From the NCBI GenBank assembly GCA_963565915.1, contig OY751492.1:2914001-2978000 (forward strand): DNA of 64,000 nucleotides, given 5' to 3'. Of the stretch, positions 11,082-20,429 are shown one piece after another. The translations under genes and the position numbers were made by a program. Under the pieces are notes generated by a model that was given only the letters and a program-made list of their open reading frames with translations, did no database searches and was not told the origin of the DNA. This DNA is from Entoloma clypeatum. Its lineage: Eukaryota > Basidiomycota > Agaricomycetes > Agaricales > Entolomataceae. How positions within the stretch are numbered: the first letter of the stretch is position 1; every line of letters begins with the position of its first letter.

Positions 11082-11187
11082 TTGATATATCATAGTCCTT
11101 TAACTATAGCACAGCCATGTTACATCTACATCATTAATTACAGGTCCACCAGGTGATACATCACAGGTGATATATCATGATATATCA
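11082..11187. repeat. About 105 bp repeat bounded by TGATATATCA palindromes, arm A copy
   Basis: The unit runs from one TGATATATCA to a tandem pair of the same palindrome and contains a CATCATTAATTACAGGTCC core. Related units occur at 23832-23936 (next to the LINE 3' end and the inner edge of arm B) and, partially, at 13447-13486 (inner edge of arm A). The arm B copy is 31140-31245. It may be a LINE 3' tail or a small transposon. Confidence 0.6.
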
Positions 11188-11251
11188 CCCATCTGCCTTG
11201 GTCTCGTAATATATTGATCTGTCCTTTGCACGTCGGTGCCTCAGTGCCATC

Positions 11252-12044
11252 CAAGGGGGTGTCGGAACGCGATCCCGGCAACACACGTGGGTGGGGGGGG
11301 GGGGTCCTCGGGGGTGAAAAAAAAAAGTCCGACACCCAGATTAATTGGCCGAAAACGGCAGTCAGGATGCCCAGCAACACACGAGTTTCTTTCTGGCATC
11401 TCCCCCCGTCTCCGCACCCTGAGCCTCGCGTTCGAAGGCCCCCTGCAGGCCTGCGGCTCCGTCTCGACCTTCCTCGATGCCCTCCCGGGCTCTCCTCCTT
11501 CTCAACAACCACACCAAGACGCTGGCACGCTGCGGGACTGCGTATCCAGCCCGCGCTCCCTTGTCATTCCCATTCCCGTTCCCACTGTTCCCATTGCCAA
11601 CTCCGTTGACACCCTCACCCTCACCCTCACTGCCCCCGACCACCTCCGACCACCTCCACGCTCTCCGCCGCCCGCGCGTACATCCGCGGCTTCAAACACA
11701 CATCAACGGTGCTTGCCCTCCTGCACGCCCTTGTCGCTGCCCGACCTCCAAGAGGCGCTGTGCGCCCTGAGCCTCTCGGTGCATGGGAAGAAGAACTCAG
11801 AGCCGCTGCGGCGGCTGCGGGCAGAGGTATGGGTGCGGTGCCTCGCGCCGGCGCTCGTCGATTTTGTAATTGAGCAAGAGGGCCACGTATTTCCTTTATT
11901 TTATCTCATGTTTTTCACAGAAATATATATGTTTGTGGGCATAACATACTATATTAGGAAGGAGGGGGTGGGGGGGGGGGTCTAGCAAGGCCGAAAAAAA
12001 AAGTCCGACGTGTGTTGCTGTAGTCGCATTCCGACACCCCCTTG
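11252..12044. mobile_element. 793 bp non-autonomous hAT-like element, arm A only
   Basis: Termini CAAGGGGGTGTCGGAA and TTCCGACACCCCCTTG are inverted repeats of at least 16 bp. Flanks are an 8 bp direct repeat GTGCCATC (11244-11251 and 12045-12052). The corresponding site in arm B (31076-31083) holds a single GATGGCAC, so it is a clean empty site. Sub-terminal parts are G-rich runs next to A-rich runs and ACACACGT. No transposase is encoded. The interior from about 11370 to 11870 is GC-rich and looks like captured gene sequence. Confidence 0.92.
11385..11865 (+). other. GC-rich gene-like insert inside the hAT-like element
   Basis: One frame reads FLSGISPRLRTLSLAFEGPL, followed by a proline-rich stretch and LPDLQEALCALSLS. 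The first part has the look of fungal F-box/leucine-rich-repeat proteins. GC content is clearly above the surroundings and above the element's own ends. This suggests capture of a host exon fragment, but the family assignment is weak and no complete gene is present. Confidence 0.35.
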
Positions 12045-13486
12045 GTGCCATCAGGCCGCGTCTGGCGGCTGTCTCTATTAATATATTGATTTGCCCTTGG
12101 CACGTCGGTGTGGCTGTGCATCAAATCATCAGTTTCCGTACCTTCGCTCGCAAAACATCCGTGAAAAACCTAGTATAACATACTAATCCAGCTCCTTTAA
12201 TTGGTATTTCTGACTGCATAGCTGACATCAAAATCAAGTAAAGGGATCAATTGGGGCTGCATACTGTTCAAGATTTACAGATATGATTTCCTCATGTCAG
12301 TCACAAAAAACATAATATATTGGCAGATCCGTGGCACAGCCTCCTTTCGTTTCTATTCCCCTTCAATTTACACTTATTTGTAGTGATTTTCGCCAAACGA
12401 ATAAAGGAGATTCCATGTCTGTGACTTGATGAAATAGTTCAGAAATGTTGTAGGAAAATCTACAAAAACAAAACATACTTGTGTTCTTTGCACTGCAAGG
12501 TACTTAATCTAGGATCAACAAGGTCTGAGGTGTGTCAGGATTCCTGGTAGAAAATACTTTGGATGGGAACCAGAGTGAGGACTCGGACAATAGTAGGTAG
12601 CACTTATTTTGTAAGTTTGAGTTGAGATTTGGGCTATTTCTTGCCCCTGTTGTCTGACCTTTTCATTTTCAGGGTCTGGGCTTTTGCAAGTATCTCATTC
12701 GAAGGAATGTCTTACAAATTGTGTATTCTTGCAATATCTAAAAGAACTATCAGATGGATGGCATACTGTACGGTAATCTGTGTTTTTTCCGAACCTCAAT
12801 AATGAAGTCATGTGATGGAATGTTCAACTTCACATCTTGACCATCAATGCCCAGCCTCAACATCAACGCCCGCATCCATGGTGCTGACACCACATCGACG
12901 GGGCCATACGCGGGGGCGGAGGACAGGACGAACGGTACGAACGGGACAGGGCGGGCGACCGGGGATGGGACGGGATGGGGGCTGGACATGATGGCATGAG
13001 AGACAGGACGGGACGAGGGACCCAATCAGACGGGATGAGAGCTGCGACCCCACTGTCCACAACCCCAAACTTGCCCACTGCTACCACCTACCCGTCTGCC
13101 AAATGGCGCGGGAGGCGAAAGCAGTGGCCAGAGAGGGGGAGGGTGACAACGGCAGTGGCATACGTCGTGGGGAGTGGGGCGGGGTGCGCGGGGACAGTGG
13201 GGCATGCGCGAGGAACGGCTGAGGGAACACAGCCGAGGGAACGCAGAGGTCGGTGAGAAACGGCACCCAAGACGTGAGGACGGCAGCAGGCGCGCGGGGA
13301 ACGCATGGGGCAGGTAAGATCGGGATCAGGAAGAAATAAAAATAACTAAGCCGACGAATTAAAAATGGAATAGTGCACAAGCATATATTAGGCCTACTGA
13401 CTACGTTGCGTGAACCAGCAAACAGAACTGCTGTCATATATTACAGTGAGGGTGATATATCATGAGTGATATATCATCCAGCTACC
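12045..13486. other. Gene-free inner part of arm A
   Basis: No gene is supported. At 12323-12415 lies a member of a dispersed family recognised by AGATCCGTGG...GATTTTCGCCAAACGAATAA; relatives are at 56030-56112 and 56170-56262. A direct repeat of about 40 bp (AATATATTGAT...GCACGTCGGTG) occurs at 11208-11251 and 12078-12122. From about 12880 to 13310 the sequence is GC-rich with several overlapping open frames that show no family features and are not called. The segment ends in TGATATATCA repeats at 13452-13476. Confidence 0.7.
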
Positions 13487-13509
13487 ACATCACTGCCCTT
13501 CAATGAGAG

Positions 13510-13795
13510 GTTTTGCACATCTGTGATGCATACATGCACACAGTTGTCCCCTGCCCAATTATGATCATTCTTGGTACTGCCGATGGCCCTGGCGCTGCTT
13601 CAATGATGGGAACCGTTGGGCATTCAGGAAAATTTGGCTGTCGTCTTCAGTGCGCTATGCCTGGACGACAACGTACCGAGCCTACAGCCTACAACAGCAA
13701 GTCCAAGGATCAGATCACGTGGGTTCGAACTGGTTCCACTACAAGTCCCTCAATAGATCAACTTGGTCAATCAGCGAGTTCCTCAAAAGGATGAC
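13510..13795 (+). pseudogene. Possible fragment of a basidiomycete Plavaka/CACTA-like transposase
   Basis: The frame reads GTADGPGAASMMGTVGHSGK, then GCRLQCAMPGRQRTE. This resembles the G-H-x-G-K-x-x-C-R-x-x-C segment followed by GR that I associate with Tnp2/Plavaka-type transposases of mushrooms. Only about 90 residues are open, and the frame breaks inside repeat unit A. The assignment is tentative. Confidence 0.4.
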
Positions 13796-14650
13796 TCGGT
13801 TCGGTTCAGCAGAGCTAAGTCCTCGCAAGGTACTTAGTTTGAGAGCGGTTCAGATAAGACAATTAAGCGTTAATTGCCTAGGTCAAGCTGAGGACCTCTA
13901 CTCTAAAGTTACAAGTCTTATATACATTATCCTATGGCTATAAATAAGTATATGCTGTGCAGGAGCTAAATAAGCCATTGGTTAGATAGATGTTTCAAGG
14001 GGGCTGTGGCATAGGAGTCAGAGATAAGGCCTCGAGGCCGTGAGTCATAGATAACAAGTGAGAATGTATACTAAAGGGGAAATAGTCCAAGTCGATGTGA
14101 GTCATAACATTGATAGAGGGGACACATCCCAGGGTTGTCGGAGTTTAGTGAAATGGGGTTCAATAAGAATTGAGGGTCGAAGGGTCATAGGAAAGGGGTG
14201 AAAAAGTGTAACACATGCCCAACGGCGGTCCCTCACGCCCCAGGCTTCTCCTTGTATCCAACAGCCACCCCTCATATTCAACGGCAGTCTCTCATGCTCA
14301 ACAGCCTCCAGTCGTGACCCCTCGTGCTCAATGGCCACCCCTCGTATTCAACGGGCATCCCTCATGCCCCAGGCCATCTCTCATATCCAACGGCCCCTCA
14401 TATCTAATAGCCATCTCTCGTGCCCCAGGCTGCCCCTCTTGCCTATCAGCCGCCCCTTGTATCCAACGGCCACCCCTCATATTCAACGGCAGTCCCTCAT
14501 GCCCAACAGCATCCAGTCGTGACCCCTCGTGCTCAACAGCCGTCCCTTGTATCCAATGGCCGTCCCTCAGTTTAGAAGGGGGGCAAGGAGTCCCAAGAGA
14601 TGTGCCAGCTGTGAGATGGGACTGATGCAAAGGATGGCCCCTTTGAAACT
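13622..14650. repeat. Repeat unit A, copy 2 (with internal minisatellite)
   Basis: Direct copy of 1-1029 with scattered substitutions. The minisatellite lies at about 14211-14576. To the right it continues without interruption into the CTACCATGCTACA-rich stretch and the Gypsy remnant, showing what lay beyond copy 1 before the Copia insertion. Confidence 0.88.
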
Positions 14651-15008
14651 AAATGATATATATATGTTATCATGAATGCTACTTTTATTTGAATGACCTA
14701 CTTGAATCAACTTTGACCACTTGATGCTGAATTCCCCAAGTAGCTCAAAGGCAAAAAAATCTTCAAGTAGCTTCAAGTATGTAACATAAAGTGGAGACCC
14801 ATTTTGCTGATGCCAACTACCATGCTACAAGGTGCTACATTGCTATATGTTGCTACAGCCCTCTACCATGCTACATTAATACTCAACTACCATGCTACAG
14901 GGCACTACAATTGTCTACCATACTATGGAACACTACCAGGCACTACAAATTTGGTGATGTTTGCTACCATTTGCTACTATTTGCTACCACCAAAATCTGG
15001 ATTTGCTG

Positions 15009-16085
15009 ATGTCCTGCATCCCAGCCAACTCCATCTGCTATCAGTCCCAACAGAATGATGGCTGGTAACCAGTGTTGACTTCATTACTGAATTACCAGAA
15101 GCCCATGGATATGATGCAATCATGGTTGTGGTGGACTCAGTTGAAAAAAGAGGACACCTCATTCTGATGAACTCTACTCTCTCCACTCTCAGCTTGGCAA
15201 AGTTGTATGTTTGGCAGGTATGGAAGCTGCACGGTCTATCGGAAGCCATTGTCTCCAATCATGAAGCCCAGTTCATCGCCAAGTTCATGCATGAACCTTA
15301 CAGGCTGCTGGGCATCCAGGTTGCTGCAACAACCACTTACCATCTGCAGTCCGACGGACAGAGAGAGCACATGAATCAAGAACTGGAGCAATATCTCCAA
15401 CTGTTTGTCAATTAACAACAGGATGACTGGGATGAATGGCTTCTGATGGTGGAGTTCACATACAACAGCCATGTTCATGTGTCCACGCATCAAACTCCAT
15501 TCTACACCAACACTGGGTGTTATCCTCAGATGGGCTTTGAGCCTCACCAATAACTGTTGGAGATTGAGGCAGTGGAAGAAGCATGGGCAGCTTTGGAAAA
15601 AGCCAAGGATGATATGGCACGGTACTACAACCAATGTTGGACACCTACTCTGACATTCCAACAGGGCAACAAGGTTTTTCTTGACTCCTCCGACTAACCA
15701 AAAAACTGGCTCATCAATATGTGGGCCCATTTCCAGTGGTCCAACCAGTTGGAACATATGCCTACAAACTCAAACTATCCCCTTCAATGTGTCAAGTACA
15801 GCCTATGTTTCACATCGTAAAACTATTGTTGGCTCCAGAAGACCCATTCCAAGGACAAGTCCAAATCCCTCTGCCTCCGACTGCTATCAGAGATGAAATG
15901 GAATATGATGTCGAAGCCATCTTGGATAGCCAACTACAACAAGGAAAATTACAGTTCCTGGTGAAGTGGAAAGGATATGGATATGGGTATGAGGAAAATT
16001 CATGGGTGATGGAGGAGAATGTCCATGGTCTGCGACTGGTCCGAGACTTCTATTGTTGGCATCCTGGGGCTCCACCTCAAATTGC
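15009..16085 (+). pseudogene. Decayed Ty3/Gypsy integrase with C-terminal chromodomain
   Basis: In order: an integrase core with ELPEAHGYDAIMVVVDSVEK, LHGLSEAIVSNHEAQF and LGIQVAATTTYHLQSDGQ; then an EFTYNSHVHVSTHQTPF segment; then a chromodomain with YDVEAILDS, FLVKWKGYGYGYEENSWV. Several stop codons and frame changes (for example near 15413, 15551 and 15696) break the frame, so it is inactive. The usual SDRG at the second catalytic aspartate reads SNHE. The chromodomain marks it as a chromovirus. A shorter copy with the same substitution lies at 62161-62541. Confidence 0.9.
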
Positions 16086-16509
16086 TAGTGTTTTAAAGTC
16101 ACATTAAGTCAAGTTAATGGTCTTAAAATCCATTAACCTAACTCAACTGAATTAATAGTTTTCTTGAAAATCTTTAACTTTGACTTAACTTTGGTTATTT
16201 CAAGTTAAAGTTAAAAAAACTTGTTTACAATTTTTAACTTTTTTCTTAACTTGACCAAACTTAACCAGAATTAACCAGTTAATTGTCTTAACTTTGCCAT
16301 TATTGCCTGTTTTTTGTGGTTTTTAGCACTACTTTGCAGGCTTGAAGGCTTGAAATCTTAACCTGAAATAACTGGTTAATTCAAGTTAAGTTAAGTAAAT
16401 TAACTAGAATTAACTTGTTCAAATTTCTTTAACATTAATAAAAAGGTTAAGTTAATTTGAGTTAAGTTATACTTAACTGCCAGTTAAGTAATGTGACTTC
16501 AAAACACTA
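16086..16509. mobile_element. 424 bp hAT-like MITE rich in TTAACTT
   Basis: Termini TAGTGTTTTAAAGTCACATTA-like and its inverted copy TAATGTGACTTCAAAACACTA are nearly perfect over about 20 bp. Flanks are the 8 bp direct repeat CAAATTGC (16078-16085 and 16510-16517). The interior is very AT-rich with many AAGTTAA/TTAACTT words and no coding frame. It was inserted just after the chromodomain of the Gypsy remnant. Confidence 0.92.
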
Positions 16510-16983
16510 CAAATTGCTGTAGCAGCCTTTGACTCATGCAATTTCTGCCTTGCATGTTGAGATGCCATGCCTTAAAGTAAGGGCAACCATCTGATTCCCC
16601 TTCCGACTGTCTGATACTCGTCCAACATATCCAACCCTCGTCCGACCCATCTCCAATTTTCAATGTATTGTCGTGGTGCATTCATAAAGCAAAAGGAAGC
16701 AATTGGCGCTTTTTTCATAATGGTATCTATTTTTTTTCAGGTGTGGCCAATATTTTTGGGTTCACTAAACAGTAAATTGCACTTTGCAGATCTGCTCGTG
16801 GAAATCTCTCTGGAACACGATGGATTAGCAGCATCTCACAGTCGCTTTCAATTCCGTGCATTCTGAAGGTGAAAAAAATCATTCAATTTTTTTGTTGTTT
16901 TTGACTCCCACCATCTTCTATATGTTTGGTCTCTCTACACGTAGTTTATTATATTAATAGATGTGGTTTTGCCCTACTAGGGG
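16510..16983. other. AT-rich flank upstream of the CRN1 promoter
   Basis: No gene seen. The part from about 16785 is the shared 5' flank of both CRN genes and includes GGTGAAAAAAATCATTCAAT and TTGGTCTCTCTACACG. At 16979 (CTACTAGGGGATGG) the right-hand copy carries the TA-flanked MITE. Confidence 0.6.
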
Positions 16984-17028
16984 ATGGTTTTAGGAGCCTG
17001 GGAAACAATGAGAAATATCATTCTTCAT

Positions 17029-17036
17029 TATATAAG
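17029..17036 (+). promoter_or_regulatory. TATA box of CRN1
   Basis: TATATAAG lies about 180 bp upstream of the chosen start codon and is conserved at the matching place upstream of CRN2. No other element was recognised. Confidence 0.5.
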
Positions 17037-17217
17037 CAAGCCAAATACTGCGCACAGGCCAGCTGACGCACACAAACATTGTTCGTCCCAGTCGATATCA
17101 GCAAACCCAACACAGCCTCCAGACCTCGCAGTCAAGGACGCCAACACCCTTTCCCCGCACTCCACAGCAAGCGGCGCACTCTTTCTGTTGTCCACATCTG
17201 ACCAAGCGGAGGCCGCT

Positions 17218-19749
17218 ATGGATCTCAGCGATGACGACCTTCATCTTCATTGCATCATCGAAGGCGAATCCGAGGCGTTTGTAATTGATGTTGGAGGGTC
17301 ATTGTGGCACAATCAGAATTTCACAGTTAGCCACCTGAAGAAGAGAATACAAGAGGAGCGAAAAGATGGTCCGTTAGCCGGCGTTGATGCCCACATCCTA
17401 GTACTCTGGAAGGTGTGTGAGATTCGCGATGTCAGACAATGGCTTACTTCCCTGCCTTTTTAGCCCAAAGATACCAATCCCATCGATGTGAAGCTGGACG
17501 ACCTTGCGTCTGTCCGCGGCGATGAACAACTGGCTGAGAAATTACGCTCTGCTTGTCCCGTTGACTATATTTTTCCAACCCAACCTTCCCTCGATCATTT
17601 ACATATTGTTGTATGTATTGGTGAGTGACGGTGCTTTTCCATGGCTGTACACTGCTGATAGATTTTTGTTTTGGTTGTCCCCCCTCCTATCCCCATAACA
17701 CACGACTATATGCTCTGCATATCTCTGTCTCTTCTGCTCACCCAATGATGTCCCCTCGATAACATATTAATATTCTGGTGCCTTTTCTTAGCCTCTCGGA
17801 AACGCTCACGCCCGCCCACAGAAGAGGATGGTCAGTCAGCGAAGCGTCAGCAGATAGGCGAGTAAAGCCTGCCTCCGCCTATAACGAACCTTCTAATTCA
17901 CTGTCGGCTGGATGTAGGGGAGATATCGGAAACACAGAACAGAGTGGGGAGTGTGTCCGACGTACAGGCCCGTTGTGTCGCAATTCATGAGGCGATCAAA
18001 GCCATGCCGGATGATCTAGACTTGTCCAACCCTTCGACATTCACAACGCTCCCTTTCCCTTCGTTGTTCCCAATGCCATCCCCACGCTTCGAGAGGACGA
18101 AAATCAACAGCATCAACTGCTTTGAATATATGGGGAGGTCTCAATTTCGCCAATTGCAAAAGCGTGTCGAGAATGAGAATTTTCTCGATGCACGCGAAAG
18201 CCTATACCTGTATGGGACGTCTGGTTCAGGGAAATCGCATCTCCTTGCTGCGCTTGTGTACCACCTTGTTCGTGAAGGGAAACGCGTCTTCTATATTCCT
18301 GATTGCTCCACTCTCCAACTGGAGCCGGCAAAGGCGATGTGGGGGGCATTAAACTTCGCGTTCTACAACTCGGCTATTCTCGAAACCATAAAAAATCCTC
18401 ACGACATCGAGGAGTTGATTGAGTTGATGTCTAGCCTTTCAGATCTCTACATCATCGTTGACCAAGTGAACGCTCTGGAGATCGCTGAGAATGACAGCCG
18501 CACAGCCAAAAAGGTCCAGGCGTCAAACTGGCTTGACGCCTTGAGGTTCAACCATCGTTATGTATTCAGCGCTTCAGCCAACGAAACATCCAATCGAGAA
18601 GCTGATAGGAAACAAAGTGGAATTTCGGTTTTCCGAATATTTGGAGGGATGAGCAAGGTAGGCTGATAGCTCACGTTGTTCCATGCACCACTTATGCCCC
18701 ATAGGACGAAACTGATCAGTGGTTTACTCACCATGGCGATCGAATTTCCCTGTTGTCGGCTGAACAACGACAACATGTTGAATATCTCACTGGTTGCATT
18801 CCGCTTCTGCTACGCTGCCTTTTCAACTTCACCAACTTCGTCGAACTCGAATTCAGGAATACTTCCGATCTGCGTAAGGTCGCCTTGGATGTCGAGACAT
18901 TCTTTAGAACCAAAATCGCATCCCTGTCTTCGTTCAGGAAAGAAAGGTCATACATCCTGCTATTTCCCTTTCCATCTAAATCAATTTTTTCGGGCTAGGT
19001 ATTTCACAATCATGAAGGCATGCGTCCAGGGTGATCAAGTTCAAATTGATGACCGAAGCTTGTATGATTTGCGATACTTTTACGTCGACGAAAATAGAGT
19101 TGGAAGGTTTACATGCGGAACTGCCTTTGAATCCATGGTCTCAATATTGCGAACATACGACAACGCTCCATTCCTGGAAGATTCGTGGTACATATCGGTT
19201 TCACAATCCACCAATCCTGTTGTTCGAGGCTTCTTGGCCGAGCAAATTTGCCTTAGCAACATTGGTATCAATGGTCTAAAGGTTGTCCACCCAAAGCTTG
19301 GCCGAATGTCTACTACGATTTTCGCGACGCATCCAAACTTCGCCGAGTTTCTCTCCAGTGATCACGGGACCCGCCTCTATATTCCCACTGCCTACAATTT
19401 CATGGCCGTCGATGGTGTCATACTGCTGTTGGATCGCGCCTCCAAGCAAGCCACCATGTTCCCTATCCAATTCACGCTATCCCACAACCATAAACAATCA
19501 GATAAGGAATTCCACACTAGGTTGTGGCCGACGTGGATCGAGCCGATCAAATCAGCTGGGTACAGCGTTCAATCGACTTTTGTCTGGATAGACAAAAAGC
19601 AGCCATCGGAACACGTCGAACCTGAACTCGTGAAAGCACTGCGATCTGGCAATAAGGTTGTTCACCCCGAATATTCTGTGGTTCATGTGGATGTGGAAAT
19701 GGTGAATCCAAGGCTTGCTTCTGTCCTTGAAGTCAGCATTATGGGGTAG
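17218..19749 (+). CDS. Crinkler-type NTPase-nuclease protein (CRN1)
   Basis: Exons: 17218-17412, 17464-17620, a short third exon from 17792 with an unresolved end, one ending at 18657, 18705-18946 and 18999-19749. The start MDLSDDDLHLHCIIEG opens a ubiquitin-like Crinkler header (FVIDVGGSLWHNQNFTVSHL, ILVLWKPKDTNPIDVKLDDL, then DHLHIVV). A basic linker (ASRKRSRPPTEEDGQSAKRQ) could be a nuclear signal. The P-loop NTPase has Walker A YGTSGSGKSH and Walker B LYIIVDQVN. The C-terminus looks like a PD-(D/E)XK nuclease: YNFMAVDGVILL, then FPIQFTLSHNH, giving D...QxT. Known relatives are secreted or intracellular effectors, and in fungi often of unknown role. The frame is intact from header to stop if one intron is placed between about 17830 and 17921. 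It shares only the header with CRN2. Confidence 0.82.
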
Positions 19750-20426
19750 TTTTCTCGGTAGGATATATCATTAAAAATTCTATCAATGTCAGGATGTGTC
19801 TCTCCATGATGTGGTCACCAATGAAAAAAAAAACTGGCGTTGAGATGATACATCAACAAGATCGATGAAATCAAATAAAATGATATAAAACCTGTTTCGT
19901 GTCCAAATACCATTGGTATGTTAGCTTGAGGAAAATGCAACAACAAAGTCAGGTGTATCTACCCGGTCCATCCTAGGCCTTCAATATGTTTGAACAGTTC
20001 TCTGAACCTCATGTGTCGAGGTGCCATCAAGGGCACTGGTTGGCAGAAGACCACTATAATATTCTGGTTGAGTCGGGTTGAGTTGAGATCTCAAGACTCC
20101 ATGAGACACTTAGGCAGACCTTATCCCTGATTTTTTCCAAAACCTTTTATTGAACAGCATGCCTTGCAGATGCAGAGAAAGCCTGGTTAATGATACTCAC
20201 ATTGAAGTGTAGAGGTTGAGATTGTTAGAAGAGTGGGCGATAATGGAAGTTGTAGAACTTGTAAAGCCTATTATGCTACACTACTTACATGCAGTATTTA
20301 TACCTATGAGAGTGTGCACAGACCAATAATGAGCAAGTAACACTGTTGGCTAGAAGGTGATAGAACCCTATGGAATATCACTGGTACACAGTAACAAGGC
20401 TGTGATGCGCAGCATTCTGAGTCATT
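19750..20426. other. Gene-free stretch between CRN1 and the LINE
   Basis: CRN1 3' flank up to about 19970. At 20034-20146 lies an inverted match to the dispersed repeat of the palindrome arms (10917-11060). From 20147 to 20426 I see no gene, only anonymous sequence with GTAGAGGTTGAGATTGTTAG and TATGAGAGTGTGCACAGACC. Confidence 0.6.
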
Positions 20427-20429
20427 GGA

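Larger units (their letters stand above)
1321..13486. repeat. Arm A of the large inverted duplication
   Basis: Arm A is the reverse complement of 23894-41006. Coordinates pair as p and 42327-p for 1321-11251, as p and 43128-p for 12045-12584, and as p and 37380-p for 12580-13486. The three constants differ only by a 793 bp hAT-like insertion with its 8 bp duplication in arm A and a Copia insertion with its 5 bp duplication in arm B. After removing these, both arms are 11,365 bp, with no other indel. Frame-by-frame translations between 1764 and 10975 are identical. I saw single-base differences only near 11206, 12585, 12649 and 13299, all towards the inner end. Confidence 0.97.
14640..17668. 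repeat. CRN header block, left copy
   Basis: This block is repeated in inverted orientation at 60632-63085. The order is the same: end of repeat unit A, a stretch rich in CTACCATGCTACA, a Gypsy integrase fragment, an AT-rich flank, and the promoter and first two exons of a CRN gene. In 16984-17463 positions pair exactly as p and 78300-p and the 159-codon frame is identical. Homology ends about 50 bp into the second CRN intron. The left copy contains about 1.38 kb (15405-16784) that the right copy lacks; the right copy contains a MITE that the left copy lacks. Confidence 0.93.

Noticed and set aside
12750..13437. Several GC-rich frames of 70-118 residues
   Set aside because: No start context, no motif, overlap on both strands; likely composition artefacts.
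17218..19749. CRN1 as a pseudogene because several stop codons interrupt a naive translation
   Set aside because: All but one of the interruptions fall in introns with good GT-AG ends, and the joins restore the frame.
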